A stretch of DNA of 64,000 nt from Podocnemis expansa (taxonomy: Eukaryota > Chordata > Testudines > Podocnemididae). Under the pieces are notes generated by a model. It was not told where the DNA came from. It saw only the letters and a program-made list of their open reading frames with translations, and did no database searches. Every line of letters starts with the position of its first letter. Position 1 is the first letter of the stretch. The translations under genes were made by a program, and so were the position numbers. Of the stretch, positions 1 through 11,114 are shown in pieces. The stretch is taken from assembly GCA_007922195.1 (NCBI GenBank), contig ML682232.1, positions 2,145,514 to 2,209,513 on the forward strand. Reading direction: 5' to 3'.

Positions 1-2149
1 CTTCCTCTGCTCTGAATGGCAGTTCCTTAGTGTAGCCCAATAGTAAACATTTTTCAGTATGTATATTTTGCAAACGAACTGACTTGTAGAACAAGCAGAT
101 AGAGTTCTGCAAACCACAGCAATTTGGATTCTCAAGTATTTTGCAAGACACTTACTCAATTTTAGTACACATGATGTCCCTCCACCAACCCCAAGTATTA
201 AAGTCAAACTCAGGGATAACTACTGAGTTTTGCCTGGTTCTACCTACAACCATAATTTCTCCTGGCTTGGTTTGAAACTAGATCCAGGATGGTTTGAATT
301 ATCCATAAGCCTTGGCAAATCTGGACTGAGTTTTGGGCTGACAGCAAAATCTAAAACTCAGACCAATTAAGTTTCTTAATCTTTACTTGTTAAGTGCTAA
401 ACTTGTATGTTACTACAATGTAAAACCAGCTGTAAGCAAAACAGCCCCCCAATTGTCTCATTTTGTTTTGCACTCAATGAGTAAAGCAAGTCTTCCATTT
501 TGCTCTTTGGCTGACGCAGCAAGACAAAATGTAGATCACCAGCTAGACATTTTGTAATATTTTGTTCTTTAATAATTTATAATTAAATTATCAAACACAT
601 TTAAAAAAAAACAAGCCTTGCCTTTTTGTCCTTTGATCCAAGAAACCATTCATTGCCACATGAAAATAAATAGCTGAGATCACACCTCTTATGTCTTCTA
701 GAATAAAGGTCAGCGCTATGACTTATTTATGGGCCTCATTCTTCACTACTGCTGGAATGAATGGAGGATTATTACAAATGACTGTGTTTGCCTTGTCTTG
801 TAAACTTAAGCAGAGGGAAATGGTATGTGTTTTATATAAACCGCAATCTCAATTCAACAGACTCTAAAACTTCTCCATCCCCTCCACATTTACTTTATTA
901 GAATGGTGTTGTTTTTGACTGCAAGATCTACAGCATGCAAGCTCAGTTTAGAACAGTTTTTCTAACAGACATTTGCTCTAGCATATTGGTATGTTCCTTA
1001 CTATGTTAAATCAAATACTTTTAATGAATTCATCAAATGCGCTGAAATTAATTAATTAGTGATGAGGTCATCTGGGAAGTGCCATTTTTATGGTTATGCA
1101 ACCAGTATTTACAGTACATTTGATTATGTTCCCATGTAATTAGCGTTTAAATTGAATGGGGATAAAGGAGAATAAAGCACTTTATTTTTGTTTAATGAGA
1201 ATGGAAAAAACAAAATATACAGCTGTGCTTTTCCAGTGCAGGTTCATTTGTTGAGTGGATGGTGCATGACTTTAGCAACAGAGTCTACCTTACGGAAGTA
1301 TGGTGATGGGGAGAACTGGCATAAAATGTATGTATTTTATATGTAACTGTTATGGGTATTATGGAAAAGAGATGTGAGTAGTCTAATTTCCATATACCTC
1401 TGGGTATGCTGATGAGTCATGAAGTGGTCTTAATGTTGTCAGATCGCAAATGGTTCATACATAAAAACCGGACACATTTTGAATTTTTTCGTGAGGCAAA
1501 ACAACTTATACTTTGTCAGTTATTTTACTGACATAGTTTGGACATTTGAATGCATTTCTAGTAGAAAGCCACATTGTCCAGAATTTCCTGAAAGATGGTT
1601 CTTAGCCCATAACTGAAAAGCCATTTTGCTCCAACAAAATTGTACTTGGGAAATGGTTCATTTCTTGATGCAGAGAAGCTTTCCTAGGACTTGCAAACAT
1701 GCTGGCCATCTGCAGTGCCAGAAAACTGTTCATGCCCAGTACAAATTTGGAGTAAAGTTTTGTGTGGATAGGCACAAAAGGCTTATGGAGCCTCGCACCA
1801 ATGTTTTAAAACCAGGACTTCCAATCCAAGTAAAACAAAACCATAAAATCAACACAAAATTAGCTTCACAGCTCAGATTCAGCTGGTCTAAGGCAGCACA
1901 GCATTCCTCAGTCTGGTATCTTGTTCTCCGTTTTCATGAGTGGTGGAGGGAATGGGAGAAATTTCTAGCTGTTTTATGAATACCACATTACAAACGTGAA
2001 CTTACTGTTGTGGATGCAGAGAGCTACCTGTTTGTGGAGAGGAATGATAGCTGTGACAGGTGTGAAGTGACCCATTTATTTTGGTGAGGCATCCATAGAT
2101 GATTTTATGTCAACTTTGTTGTTTAAGTCCTCATGTTTAGAAACAAAAA
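1..2149. other. AT-rich stretch without recognised gene
   Basis: No gene or transposon was recognised. A 117-codon frame at 1626-1979 has no recognisable domain and lies in unremarkable sequence, so I treat it as chance. The part around 1020-1165 is dense in TAAT-type words (including TAATTAATTA) and resembles an AT-rich conserved non-coding block, but conservation cannot be judged from one sequence. Confidence 0.5.
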
Positions 2150-2885
2150 AGAAAGGAAAGATGAAATCTCGCCGCACTTACAGACAGCCCTTCAACCTTA
2201 GCCAGAGACCAAACAGCAACTATAGAAACATTGAAGCAGGCACATATCCCTGCAACAAGCCATGTTGCAATCTTTGCCCACATATCTGCACAAAGGCCAC
2301 TATTACAGGACCTAATCAAGCTAGCTATGCCATCAAGAGCTCATTCAACTACTAATCTACCATTGTGATTCATGCCATCGTGGGCCAGAAATGCCCCCCA
2401 CTCACACCTTATATATTGGGCAAACAGGACAGTCTTTGTGCAAAAGAATAAATGAACACAAGTCTATTAGAAACCACAACATTCAAAAGCCAGTAGGGGA
2501 ACACTTCAATCTCCCTGCTCACTCCACTGATGATTTGTTGTTAACTGTGCTCAGACAAATGGCTAACAAAGCAACATTTCAACGAGAAACTACAGAACTG
2601 GAATTCATATGCAGATTTAATTCTGTTGCCTTAGGGTTATATAGGGACTATTAATTTTTTTCTCACCTTCTACCTGTTCCCCAGTGTTTGAATCTAAACA
2701 ACTGCTTTAATTTTAACAGTTTGACCTGATCCTATGACTTACACTTTCTTGCATTTATTTTTCCTCGCATTCTGTAAGTTCCCCACCTTCAAAGTATCTG
2801 ATGAAGTGGGATTTTCTCTCACAGAAACTCATATGATAAATAAATTTGTTTGTCTTTAAAAGTGCCACTAGACTCCTCGTTTGTT
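2150..2885 (+). mobile_element. Penelope-like element (PLE), 3' part with tail
   Basis: This is the 3' end of a Penelope-like retroelement. From left to right it shows a cysteine-rich linker, a GIY-YIG endonuclease remnant (separate entry), about 140 bases of untranslated sequence, and a tail carrying CTGATGAAGTGGGAT, AATAAAT and AGTGCCAC-type words. The same tail recurs at least seven more times in this window without coding sequence. This copy ties the tail to the PLE class because the endonuclease frame ends only about 145 bases before it. No RT domain is visible upstream, so the copy is 5'-truncated or decayed. The left limit is approximate. That PLEs combine RT and GIY-YIG domains is family knowledge; the assignment here rests on motifs. 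Confidence 0.75.
2220..2654 (+). pseudogene. PLE GIY-YIG endonuclease C-terminal remnant
   Basis: This remnant encodes the C-terminal endonuclease of a Penelope-like polyprotein, which in this family nicks target DNA to prime reverse transcription. The N-terminal part (2226-2350) reads as a cysteine-rich linker containing CNKPCCNLC, like the CxxC linker that precedes GIY-YIG in PLEs. It runs into a TAA at about 2353. About 40 bases later a different frame (2391-2654, 87 codons) opens with LYIGQTGQSL followed by KRINEHK, matching the GIY-YIG core (YIG plus the conserved Arg and His region). It ends in a natural-looking stop after GLYRDY. One frameshift lies between linker and core. No RT is seen upstream. 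I am fairly sure of the class and unsure of the subfamily. It is not a functional gene as it stands. Confidence 0.75.
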
Positions 2886-3877
2886 GTAATGCATATTGCA
2901 ACTCCCATGATTGTGTTGATTTGCCTTAACATACAGTGTCTGTCAGTGCCCTAAGGTATTTGGAGACAGAATGCTAATATCAAAACCATTTTTAATTTGC
3001 TCCCAATTGTAAGATGACTATCTGAATTACTAATCTATAGTTAAGCCTGTCTTAAGTCTGCTAGTGAGATAAATATTTGCTGGCCTTCTTGACAAATTGA
3101 CTGCAATTGCTCTTGGTGAATACTCAACTCTTGGTTGATTCCTGGGCAGCTTGAGGTATCTGTGCATTATAAAGGCAGGTGAGAGTTAATAAAACACATC
3201 TATTTTTTTTTGGATACGATCTCCAATGCTGAGTCAACTGGAATGACATTCAAAGTGCATGTAAATGCCCATCCTGCCTGCTTGTGAGTTGCAACAAATG
3301 CTACAGTTAGACTTGATGTGTAGATCTTTGTTTAAAGTTAATGAAGATGTTCAATGGTGTTTGTTTCACAGATCTATAGCTGGCAAATTGGTTGGTTGGT
3401 GTTGGCTGGTTGATGGATAAAACTTAGTTTGATCTGTATCACTTCTACAGTGTTTCATACTACAGTTTAGATAAAATTGGAGGAGAAATAGGAGTGGATA
3501 TAACTAACTTATTTTTCCAAATGGATTGTGAGTTGAACTAGATTGGTGTGTTTGTAGAAGGTAAAAGTATAAACTGCGATACCAGATGACTTCCATGGTT
3601 ATTGGTGATGGATAGATAGGATGGGGGAGGGGAAAATCTTTCACCTCTGCCACAGTTTTTGACGTGGTGCAGATTATTTGGTTGTAGTCAAAAGACATTA
3701 CCGTCTGTGGCCATCTGGTGGTATATAAATGAGTGTGGTGGTCTTAGCTCAGTAGCTGGAGGCTAAATATACACATCATCACAAAAGCTACATGAATGAT
3801 ACCTTTTCAACTAAGACGCCAAGGAAAGATGAACAGAGTTTTGCTGGGAACAAGCATGTGATTTGACCTTACCTTAA
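2886..3877. other. No recognised feature
   Basis: This is unique-looking AT-rich sequence between two PLE fragments. A tRNA A-box-like string (TTAGCTCAGTAGCTGG, near 3744) is present, but no matching B box follows, so it is not called as a tRNA or SINE. Confidence 0.45.
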
Positions 3878-3881
3878 TGTT

Positions 3882-4258
3882 CCCCAGTGTTTGAATCTAA
3901 ACAAGCAGTTCTCAACCACTCTGTCAGGACACATTACTGTGTCATCACACAGCGGTAAGTGTGTCAGGGAAACAGCTCGATTTGGCCTTGTGGGTGAGCT
4001 GGTGTGTCCTGTAGGTGAGAACAACTGAACTCTAAAGAACTGCTTTGATTTGCTGTCATGGTCTAACCTGACCTTATGACTTACACGTCCCAGCATTTAT
4101 TTTCCTCACATTCTGTAAGTTCCACCATTTTGAAAGTGTCTGATGAAGTGTGATTTTTCTCCCATGAAAGCTTATGCGATAAATAAATTAGTCAGTCTTT
4201 AAAAGTGCCACAGGACTCCTTGTTTGTTTTGCTGAACTAGACTAACACGGCTACCCCA
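3882..4258 (+). mobile_element. PLE 3' tail, split by a hAT MITE
   Basis: This is a second copy of the PLE 3' untranslated tail. It begins with the same CCCCAGTGTTTGAATC block that follows the coding remnant near 2681, then continues through the TTATGACTTACAC region, CTGATGAAGTG, AATAAAT and AGTGCCACAGGACTCC. It finishes with the family's far 3' end, ACTAACACGGCTACCCC. No coding sequence is attached. A hAT-like insertion interrupts it at about 3906-4027; the sequence on either side matches the uninterrupted copy upstream. Confidence 0.7.
3906..4027. mobile_element. Short hAT-type MITE inserted in PLE tail
   Basis: About 122 bases sit exactly where the neighbouring PLE copy (near 2690-2705) has none. 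The ends read CAGTTCTCAACC on the left and GTGAGAACAACTG on the right, which are inverted and match the CAGTGGTTCTCAACC end of Charlie-type hAT elements. The flanks carry an imperfect duplication (CTAAACAA and CTAAAGAA), consistent with the 8-bp duplication of hATs. The interior (GTCAGGACACATTA and on) is shared in inverse orientation with the element at 42275. There is no coding capacity. Confidence 0.7.
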
Positions 4259-4262
4259 TTGG

Positions 4263-4815
4263 CACTTGTCAAGAATAATAACTGTATATGCAGTGTAACT
4301 CTGTCATTGTCAAAATGTTAGACAAGGGGTGAAGTAATATAGTTTATTGGACCAACTATAGTCAGTGAGAAAGACAAGCTTTCCACTTCACGCAGACCTC
4401 TTCTAAGCTGGGAAACGTACTGAGGGCGTTACAGTTAAGCACATGATGGAACAGATTGTTTAGCATCAGTAAAGAATCAGTATTTCAAGGGACCATTAAT
4501 TACTGATGCTACACAAGCTGTTCCATTCTCAGCAAAGAGCCCCTTGGAATTGGACTGATTTGAAGTCTCAGAATGCAGAGTATTTTAAAGTGACAGGCAG
4601 ACAAAGCGCACATGGTATAAGGGATATTGATGAATGAACAGAATGAAATTCTGCATCTCTTTTGGCTGACCCAGCAGAATCAATCTGGATGAAATTTAAG
4701 TACAATGAAAATAATGATAGGAGTTTCGGATGCTCTACATCTCCATAGGAGTTACAGAAATTAGATCAGGATTTCTGTCACAGGTAAAGAAGGCTTATAG
4801 AAGAACAGAAAGTAC
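4263..4815. other. No recognised feature
   Basis: No reading frame, repeat terminus or RNA gene could be supported here. Confidence 0.4.
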
Positions 4816-4824
4816 TTTATGTAT

Positions 4825-5094
4825 AACAAACAAAGAGTCCTGTGGTACATTTAAAGCCTAACAAATTTATTTTGCGTAAGCTTTCATGGGTCTAATCCCA
4901 CTTCATCAGACACATGAAATGGAAACGGTAGCCTGTCAAGTGAATGACGTGATACAGCTTCTATTTCATGCATCTGATGAAGTGGGATTATGCCCATGAA
5001 AGCTCATGCAGTAAATGATTTTGCTAATCTTTAAAAGTGCCACAGGATCCCTTGTCTGTTTTGCTGAACAGGACTAATACAGCTGCCCCTCAAG
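4825..5094. mobile_element. PLE inverted-repeat insertion with spacer
   Basis: Two PLE tails face each other. The left arm (about 4825-4909) is in minus orientation and the right arm (4973-5094) in plus orientation, with about 63 bases of unrelated spacer between them. Both arms carry the CTGATGAAGTGGGAT hairpin and the GCTCATGC/AATAAA-like stretch; only the right arm reaches the far end (CTAATACAGCTGCCCCT). The unit is flanked by TTTATGTAT at 4816-4824 and 5095-5103, a perfect 9-bp target duplication. It therefore inserted as one inverted unit rather than by two independent events. Confidence 0.75.
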
Positions 5095-5321
5095 TTTATG
5101 TATGATTTTAACTACAGAGATGTTGATTGGAATAAAAACCTAAAATATTTATAGAGGTGAATCAGGATTGCTTGTTACAAAAACCCTCTGCTTGTTGAAC
5201 AGACTGCAGCTATTTTTGGCTTACATTTATGTCAACATAGTCAAGTTGTTCAGGGGTTTGAAAAACTGACATCCCTGAGCAAGATTGCCATGTAGACCTA
5301 ATCCCCAGTATACATATAATT

Positions 5322-5680
5322 AGGGCCAGCCCAAGGTTTTTTGGTGTGCTAGGCTCCAGTGATATTGGTGCTCCCTCCTCGCACCCCACCCCTGGACTCC
5401 CCCAAGCCTGACCAAGTTGCAGCTGGGGCAGCTCTCCGCCTGCAGCCCAATGCCAGCAGCAGTGCGGCTCTCTTGGCAGGACTGGCTCTCAGCCTGCCGC
5501 CCGATGCCAACTGCTGTGCGGCTCCCCTGGCTGGGGCTGGCTCCCTGCCCACAGCCTGATGCTGGCGGAGCAAGGCGGGAGGCTTGCTGGCCTCAGCCCC
5601 AGTCCAGCCCTCGGCTGCCCCCTCCTGGTTGGTGCCCTAGGTGACCACCTAGGTCGCCTCTATGGATTGACTGGCCCTGA
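5322..5680. mobile_element. hAT-type MITE, 359 bp
   Basis: The ends are inverted: AGGGCCAGCCCAAGG on the left, and on the right GACTGGCCCTGA, whose complement is TCAGGGCCAGTC. A perfect 8-bp duplication, ATATAATT, lies at 5314-5321 and 5681-5688. Length, termini and 8-bp duplication fit a non-autonomous hAT. The GC-rich interior produces overlapping frames on both strands (5349-5644), which I regard as chance. A longer relative sits at about 20289-20864. Confidence 0.85.
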
Positions 5681-5688
5681 ATATAATT

Positions 5689-6749
5689 AGGTTGATGGGT
5701 GACTCCTTCCATTCTCCTAGTTAGCCATCATCCTTGTTTTGGTGTAGGCTGTATCTGTGTTATGGAGTTATGCTGGTGTAATCCCCATAACTGTAGACAT
5801 AACATGAAAAAGTGAAATTCCTTCTGATTAAGTCCAAACAAGCAAAGAACAATGTATCTAAAGCAGAGTCAGTAGTAAAAAGAATGTTTTTAAACATGTA
5901 ACCCATTTGATAAGTTTCAGGAGATGTATAAATACAGTGAAATAAATAGAAAGGTAATGTTTAATTGCAATGCCCAGACAGAAAATACATAGTGGACAGA
6001 TTGTACATAATGTGCTGTTGTAAAACATATTACAGTTGTCAATGAATGCCAGGAGATGTGAGTAGAGAACAGGTGTTTGGCACAGTGGATAGATGGGCAC
6101 TAGAAATACACTGTGAAGAAATGCTCCTTAACTTAGGAAAAAGATAGTATTCTTGCTAAAGAAAGTAAAATGTAAGATAGAACCAGCATACTATAAGGTG
6201 AGAGAGGCGCATTTTCATGGAGTTGAAGGCTACAGAATCTGCAGTTTTTCAGCTTAAGTCCTTAAGCCTCTGTCCAGTGAAGCATGTTATGCTGACCTAT
6301 AGCTATAAATAATCTCTTAAAGCAGGTCTGATTATACAGAGAATTTCATGTGTTGTGGTAAATTTAGGAAGGCATTTGCATCCCTGTGACTGAGATCCCG
6401 CTGTGTTCAATGTAAACACTCCCTCACATGCATCTAGTTTGCTTTGTTCCGAGTTCGAAATAAGCTAAATTGCAGTGGAATTTCCTCACTGCTTTGTGAG
6501 TATTGTTAGAGCGCCAGGATCAGAGTCAGTACTGGGAGAAACAGGAAGCTTAGCCACCATGCCAAAAGACTGCTTCTTTTCTTAATTCAGGGTGCTAGGC
6601 GTTCAGACTGTGCAACTCCAGACCGTTGCACTACTCCCTCCCTGTGCTGCCTCCAGAACATAGTACAAAGGATGACATTGCCCCTTCCTCACGGTGTCAG
6701 GAGTAGGCTAGTCACAATCGGTAGTTTTCAAAATGGAGTTCCATTGTGG
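5689..6749. other. No recognised feature
   Basis: AT-rich, apparently unique sequence with no supported gene or repeat boundary. Confidence 0.4.
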
Positions 6750-6759
6750 AGCAGTCCAG

Positions 6760-6960
6760 GAGAAGCAGAGTCTTGTGGTCTGAACACAGGACAGGGAGCC
6801 CGTGTTCTGATCTGATTTCTGACCCTCCCTCCATATGTAGGCTGGAGCAAGTCACTTAAACTCTTTACTAGTTTCTCTGTGTAAATAATGGGAGTAAATA
6901 CTTTGTCATGTTCTTCACAGGATTCTGTGAAGATTAATCATAAATATTTTGCACTTACTG
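6760..6960 (+). mobile_element. MIR/CORE-SINE-like remnant
   Basis: The order of phrases follows a MIR-type SINE: an AGGACAGGGAGCCCGTGTTC-like start, GAGCAAGTCACTTAAACTCT, a CTCTGTGTAAATAATGGGAG region, and a GGATTCTGTGAAGATTAA-like end. The copy is strongly diverged, as expected for an ancient amniote SINE. Boundaries are approximate. Confidence 0.55.
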
Positions 6961-7589
6961 CTGGTTTTTCCACAAGGGCTTGAAAGATGACACTGAAGTG
7001 AATAAATATCACTCCTCATTGCTGATGGACAACTGAGGCAAAGGTGTGTTAACACTGTTGTTAATTTGTGATTTTGGTTGTGGTAGGGGGTCAGTTCCTC
7101 AGTGAGGCCAGAAGCTCCAGCATGCCTGAAGGAAATCTGCCTTTGGCTGGCTCTTTCCACTTTCCCAACCTTTTGGAAAAGAACAGCCAATCAGGGTTGC
7201 TGCAAGAAGGAGGCTCTCTTCCCACACCTCAGGAGTCAGTGGGCTCTTTGGGAAAGAGGGTGAGCACATTGAATATATAGTCCCATAAAAACTGAGCACT
7301 GCAGTGGTGGATTTCTGTGGAAGGGGAAACGCATATGTGCAACCTGTTTCTTTCAAACCAAGGGAAAGGGCTACCATTCATTTAGAATATGTTTCCCTAC
7401 ATGATCACAGCACTCAGTCTATCTCCAATACCATCATTGCTCAGAACATCAGTTATCATCAGGGAGAGAATTTCTGGTCCAAAAACTAGGCCTCTATCAC
7501 CTGGAAATCCCCTTTACAGTTGTAATACATATAGGGTTTTGTAGGTCTTCCACTACAGAGTAGTATTGTTTTTAGAATAGACTAGACTT
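6961..7589. other. No recognised feature
   Basis: Short overlapping frames on both strands at 7068-7489 show no domain and contradict one another. Nothing else is supported. Confidence 0.4.
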
Positions 7590-7590
7590 A

Positions 7591-7690
7591 GAATATAATC
7601 ATAGGGGTGGAAGGGACCTCATGAGATCATCAAGTCCAACCCCCTGGGGCTTGAACCCAGGACCATCTGCATATTAAGCAGCAGTGCTAG
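7591..7690 (-). mobile_element. CR1 LINE 3'-end fragment
   Basis: Read on the plus strand, AATCATAGGGGTGGAAGGGA and the following CTCATGAGATCATCAAGTCC are the inverted 3' end of CR1, which normally reads towards an ATTCTATG-like tail. The fragment is about 100 bases and carries no coding sequence. Confidence 0.6.
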
Positions 7691-8929
7691 CCGCTAGAAT
7701 CTAGTCTCAAGGTATCTTCACTGACTGTGGCAAATTCAGCATTGTCAGATTCATTCTGGAGCAGAAAAGGAGACCCACATCAATCTGAAAATTGACTTAG
7801 TAAATCCAGCCCTGAAAAAGAGTAACATAGGGTAGCTTGTGTATCTCCTGTTAACTTCCTGAATTCCAAAGAGCACAGCATCCCCACTAAACTGTGCTGA
7901 TGGGAAATGCCTTCCTGTCAATGCAGCATTACTCACTCTTCGTCTTACAGGTCAGTACTTTAAAGAGTTGCAATTTACCCCTTGTGTTATGTTAATTTAC
8001 TGCCTTTCTTTTCAAGGTTTGGTTTCTTAGCTATCTCCTTTCATTGACTGGCAAGATGTCTGTTCTTTTTTTATTCATTCTCTCCCTTTTCAGGGTTTAC
8101 AATATTTAAAATGTAAAAGAGGAAAAAAAATTTTAATTCGTTGGCTGTATAGATTCAGACCCAAATCTAGATATTTCCATGCTCAGAAGTCTTTTCATCT
8201 GGATTTTCAGTTTGACCCTTTTGTTTAAAGTTAATAAACTTCTTGTTTATTTGCGCACCTATCTTTTTATTTTTACCAAAGAAAGTAAAATATGTTTATT
8301 CCATGCCAATGGGCGTATGCTATATTGCGTTCAATATTTATTGCTGTTCAGACTATTCTGATCCATTAGCACCTTGTATAATGTGACTTATTAGTTTAAA
8401 TTTTAAATGTTACACTCATTGAGACAGAACAATGAATTTCTCAGTAAAACAAAATATGTTAATTAGTTTACATCATGCAGAGAATGGGTGTTTAATAGAA
8501 TAGGATGTCACAGACAAAGCATAAGTTGCATTTGATCAGTGGGAAAGGTAGCCTACATTTCTCCTGTGTCTTAATAATCTTAGCCTTGAAAGTAAAAGCA
8601 AATCTATTTGTAACCTTTTTAAATTGGTAATTAAAACTGCAATAAGAAAACAGGATTTGGATTTTGTATTAATAAAGGATCAAAGTCTGTGCACGAGTTA
8701 GAGAGAGAGACATGGTCTATAAATGTGGAAGTGCTTTGGTGCATATGTAATAAAGGATTTTTAAATGTGCTGTATGTCACTGGGTAGACCTATATTTTCA
8801 AATGGGAAGCATAAATCCACACATGTAAGTCAAATGTGCTCTTTGAAAGGACTTCTTTTTTTAAAATCAAAAGCGGCTTCCAAATATTAGAATTCTGTTT
8901 CTGTAAGTATGAATATTCCAAGGCTTTGC
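7691..8929. other. No recognised feature
   Basis: AT-rich sequence without a supported gene. Frames of about 60 codons (7751-7936 minus, 8179-8361 plus) lack any recognisable domain. Confidence 0.4.
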
Positions 8930-8930
8930 T

Positions 8931-9150
8931 TACACCTTTCTCTGATTTAATTAAACCAGTGCAAATCCCTGTGTGGACACTCTTATTTTGATTTAACTTA
9001 AACCAGTTCTTAACTGACTTCTGCTAAAACTGTATTAAGCCTGGTTTAACTGAAATCTACACTATCCTTTTGTACTTTAACTAAATTGGTTGAAAAATCA
9101 TATTTTAAATTAAACTCATGTAACTCTGTAGAAAAACACTTTGGTGTGAA
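8931..9150. mobile_element. Possible degraded DNA-transposon MITE
   Basis: The sequence begins GGCTTTGCTTACACC and contains TTAAACCAGT, TGTGTGGACAC and CTGGTTTAACTGAAATCTACAC words, reminiscent of the GGCTATGTCTACAC-type MITEs found elsewhere in the window. No clear closing terminus or target duplication could be identified, so this is a weak call. Confidence 0.3.
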
Positions 9151-10896
9151 TAGTCAGCTGATGTGGCCTCTGTTTTATTGGTTCACCCACACATAACTGT
9201 TGGATTGGTGACCTGCTCTTGGGTTCAGTCTGAAACTGACCTTTTGCAGTTTGGGGCCTCATTTTATAATCTGGGAATTATCATTAGAAAAAAGCAAACA
9301 ATTTTGTTCTTTGTGCACAATGGTCTGCCAGGTTTGACTGATGGTTGCAAGAGATCCATTATCTTGGGCCTTCCTGGATTTTGTTGTTCTATTTTCAATG
9401 AGAAAGGAATTAATTTGAAAGAGAAGATGCCAGAATAAGCCTGTCTCTTTTGACTTATAGATAGATAGAAATGTTATAACTTAGACTGATATGAAAGAAT
9501 AGGACACTGGGGGGTCAGGAATTCTGTCTGAGACTTATCTATTGCAGTGCTATTTAGAGCCACAGAGACAGTAGCAATTTTTTTTTTTTGGGTCTGCTTA
9601 TTTGAGTTTTTGTGACTAGCTTTCATATATTTTGGTTGCTGTTGCTGCCCACCTTCCTGTTGCATCCTGATCTGGAGGAAATGTCAAAACAAAAGATGAA
9701 TAAAATCTGAGCTAACCCTCCAATGTAACGTTCAAAGATCAGAGCTGAATTACTGTCTCCACCTTTGAAATTACTTCCACATCAGGATGTTGTGGGCAAA
9801 CATTCAACAGTCAACCTTCAAGTAAGAAAACAAAAGGCAAAAAGCTTGGGATTGTGCTTGGGCTGTGAGAGACCAGGAATGTGAAACTCAGTTCTCCATC
9901 CTGTCAGAATAGGCCTTCAGACTGCTGGCCTGATGCCGTGATATAGATGTTTCAGTTTTACCTTTGCTGCTGTGCTGCATCATATCCTTTTCTCTTTGCT
10001 GCCTAAGAATAGCCATATGCAGATCTTGTCTTCCTGCCTTACTCTCTAAGGGGAATAAATGTCAAAACTAGCTCGACTCATATTCTCAGAAGCTTAAACT
10101 CCTGAGTGATCTGCATTTCTTTAGTCCCCGGGTCTGAATCAGTAGGATCTGGAGACCACAAGAACTGGTTTCCAGTCACTCCATCATTAGTCCGCCATAT
10201 GAGTGACATTAGCCATCTTTGCTATTCCAGGTGGATGGCAAGATCTAGTGCAGTGTTTTAAATGTTCAGACCATGATGTGTTTGTTCTTTAACAGGTTCT
10301 AAATAAGCAGCAAGAATGTTACTGGTTCTCTTTCTCCTCTGGATGTCCTCGGGGTTGTGGCACACTGCCAGGGGAGTTTGAGGAGAATAGGTTGCTGATA
10401 TCTTTGCTGTATGTGCTCTGTGGATAGATTGACTGAGGGACCTGGAGCTTGAAATCCTCCTACGACCTTTAGGAGCACTAAACTGAGGTGGTATAGTGAA
10501 GCTGTGGCAGTCCTAGTAGGTAGAGGTTTATGTTAGGCCTTGGGCATTGGAACAGAAAGAACATGCCTATAGATAAAGGGGGGGGGGGAAGGAAAGCAGC
10601 AGGGATTATGAAGAGAGACTATTGATTTTACCTGTAGCGTACCTGTCTGTGGTACCCAACGTTGTGTAGTGGCCTGGGCTAAGCAGTGAGAAGAGGTGAC
10701 TCTGGCCTTTGTGTTTAGAGCGCTTAGTCATGATGATGTTTTTTACTAAGGCAAATGTGACATATCTGGAATTTCCTAACCTGACTGTAGGGTGAACAGA
10801 GTTCCCGCTGTTCATGGCTTTGTCTTCTATCGACACTTATTACCCGTTGTCCCCATCACACTTGCTCCCTGGTCACCCTACTTGGCTGGCTTGTGT
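9151..10896. other. No recognised feature
   Basis: The longest frame (9163-9438, 91 codons) shows no domain. A T-run lies near 9580-9589 and a G-run near 10579-10588. No repeat family was recognised. Confidence 0.4.
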
Positions 10897-10908
10897 TTTC
10901 CTCAGAGA

Positions 10909-11114
10909 AAAAAACAACAAGTAGTTGTGTGGCACTTTAAGACTAACAGATTTATTTTTTGCATTAGCTTTCGTGGGAGAAGATCCCACTGCCGCAGTGG
11001 GATCTTCTCCCACGAAAGCTCATGCAAAAAATAAATCTGTTAGTCTTAAAGTGCCACACAACTGCTTGTTGTATTTTTTACTGGACTAGACTAACACGGC
11101 TATCCCTTCTGAAA
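10909..11114. mobile_element. PLE palindrome (tail-to-tail inverted dimer)
   Basis: A near-perfect inverted repeat is centred on base 10993, with arms of about 75 bases. Each arm is a PLE tail: AGTGTGGCAC-type words, TTAAGACTAACAG, TTTATTTTTTGC and GCTTTCGTGGGAGAAGATC, followed by the exact complement in the right arm. The right arm continues to the PLE far end (ACTAACACGGCTATCCC). The flanks carry TTTCCTCAGAGA at 10897-10908 and 11115-11126, a perfect 12-bp duplication. The CTGATGA part of the tail is missing at the centre, so the arms join inside the hairpin stem. No coding sequence is present. Confidence 0.85.

Noticed and set aside
1626..1979. 117-codon plus-strand frame
   Set aside because: No recognisable domain, no supporting splice or promoter signals; length is within chance expectation for 64 kb.
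3735..3775. tRNA-like A box
   Set aside because: TAGCTCAGTAGCTGG resembles a tRNA A box, but no B box (GGTTCRANNCC) follows at a suitable distance and no cloverleaf could be drawn.
10909..11114. Reading the long hairpin as a microRNA precursor or a terminator
   Set aside because: The arms are PLE tails with a target duplication outside, which explains the hairpin fully; no reason to call a small-RNA gene.
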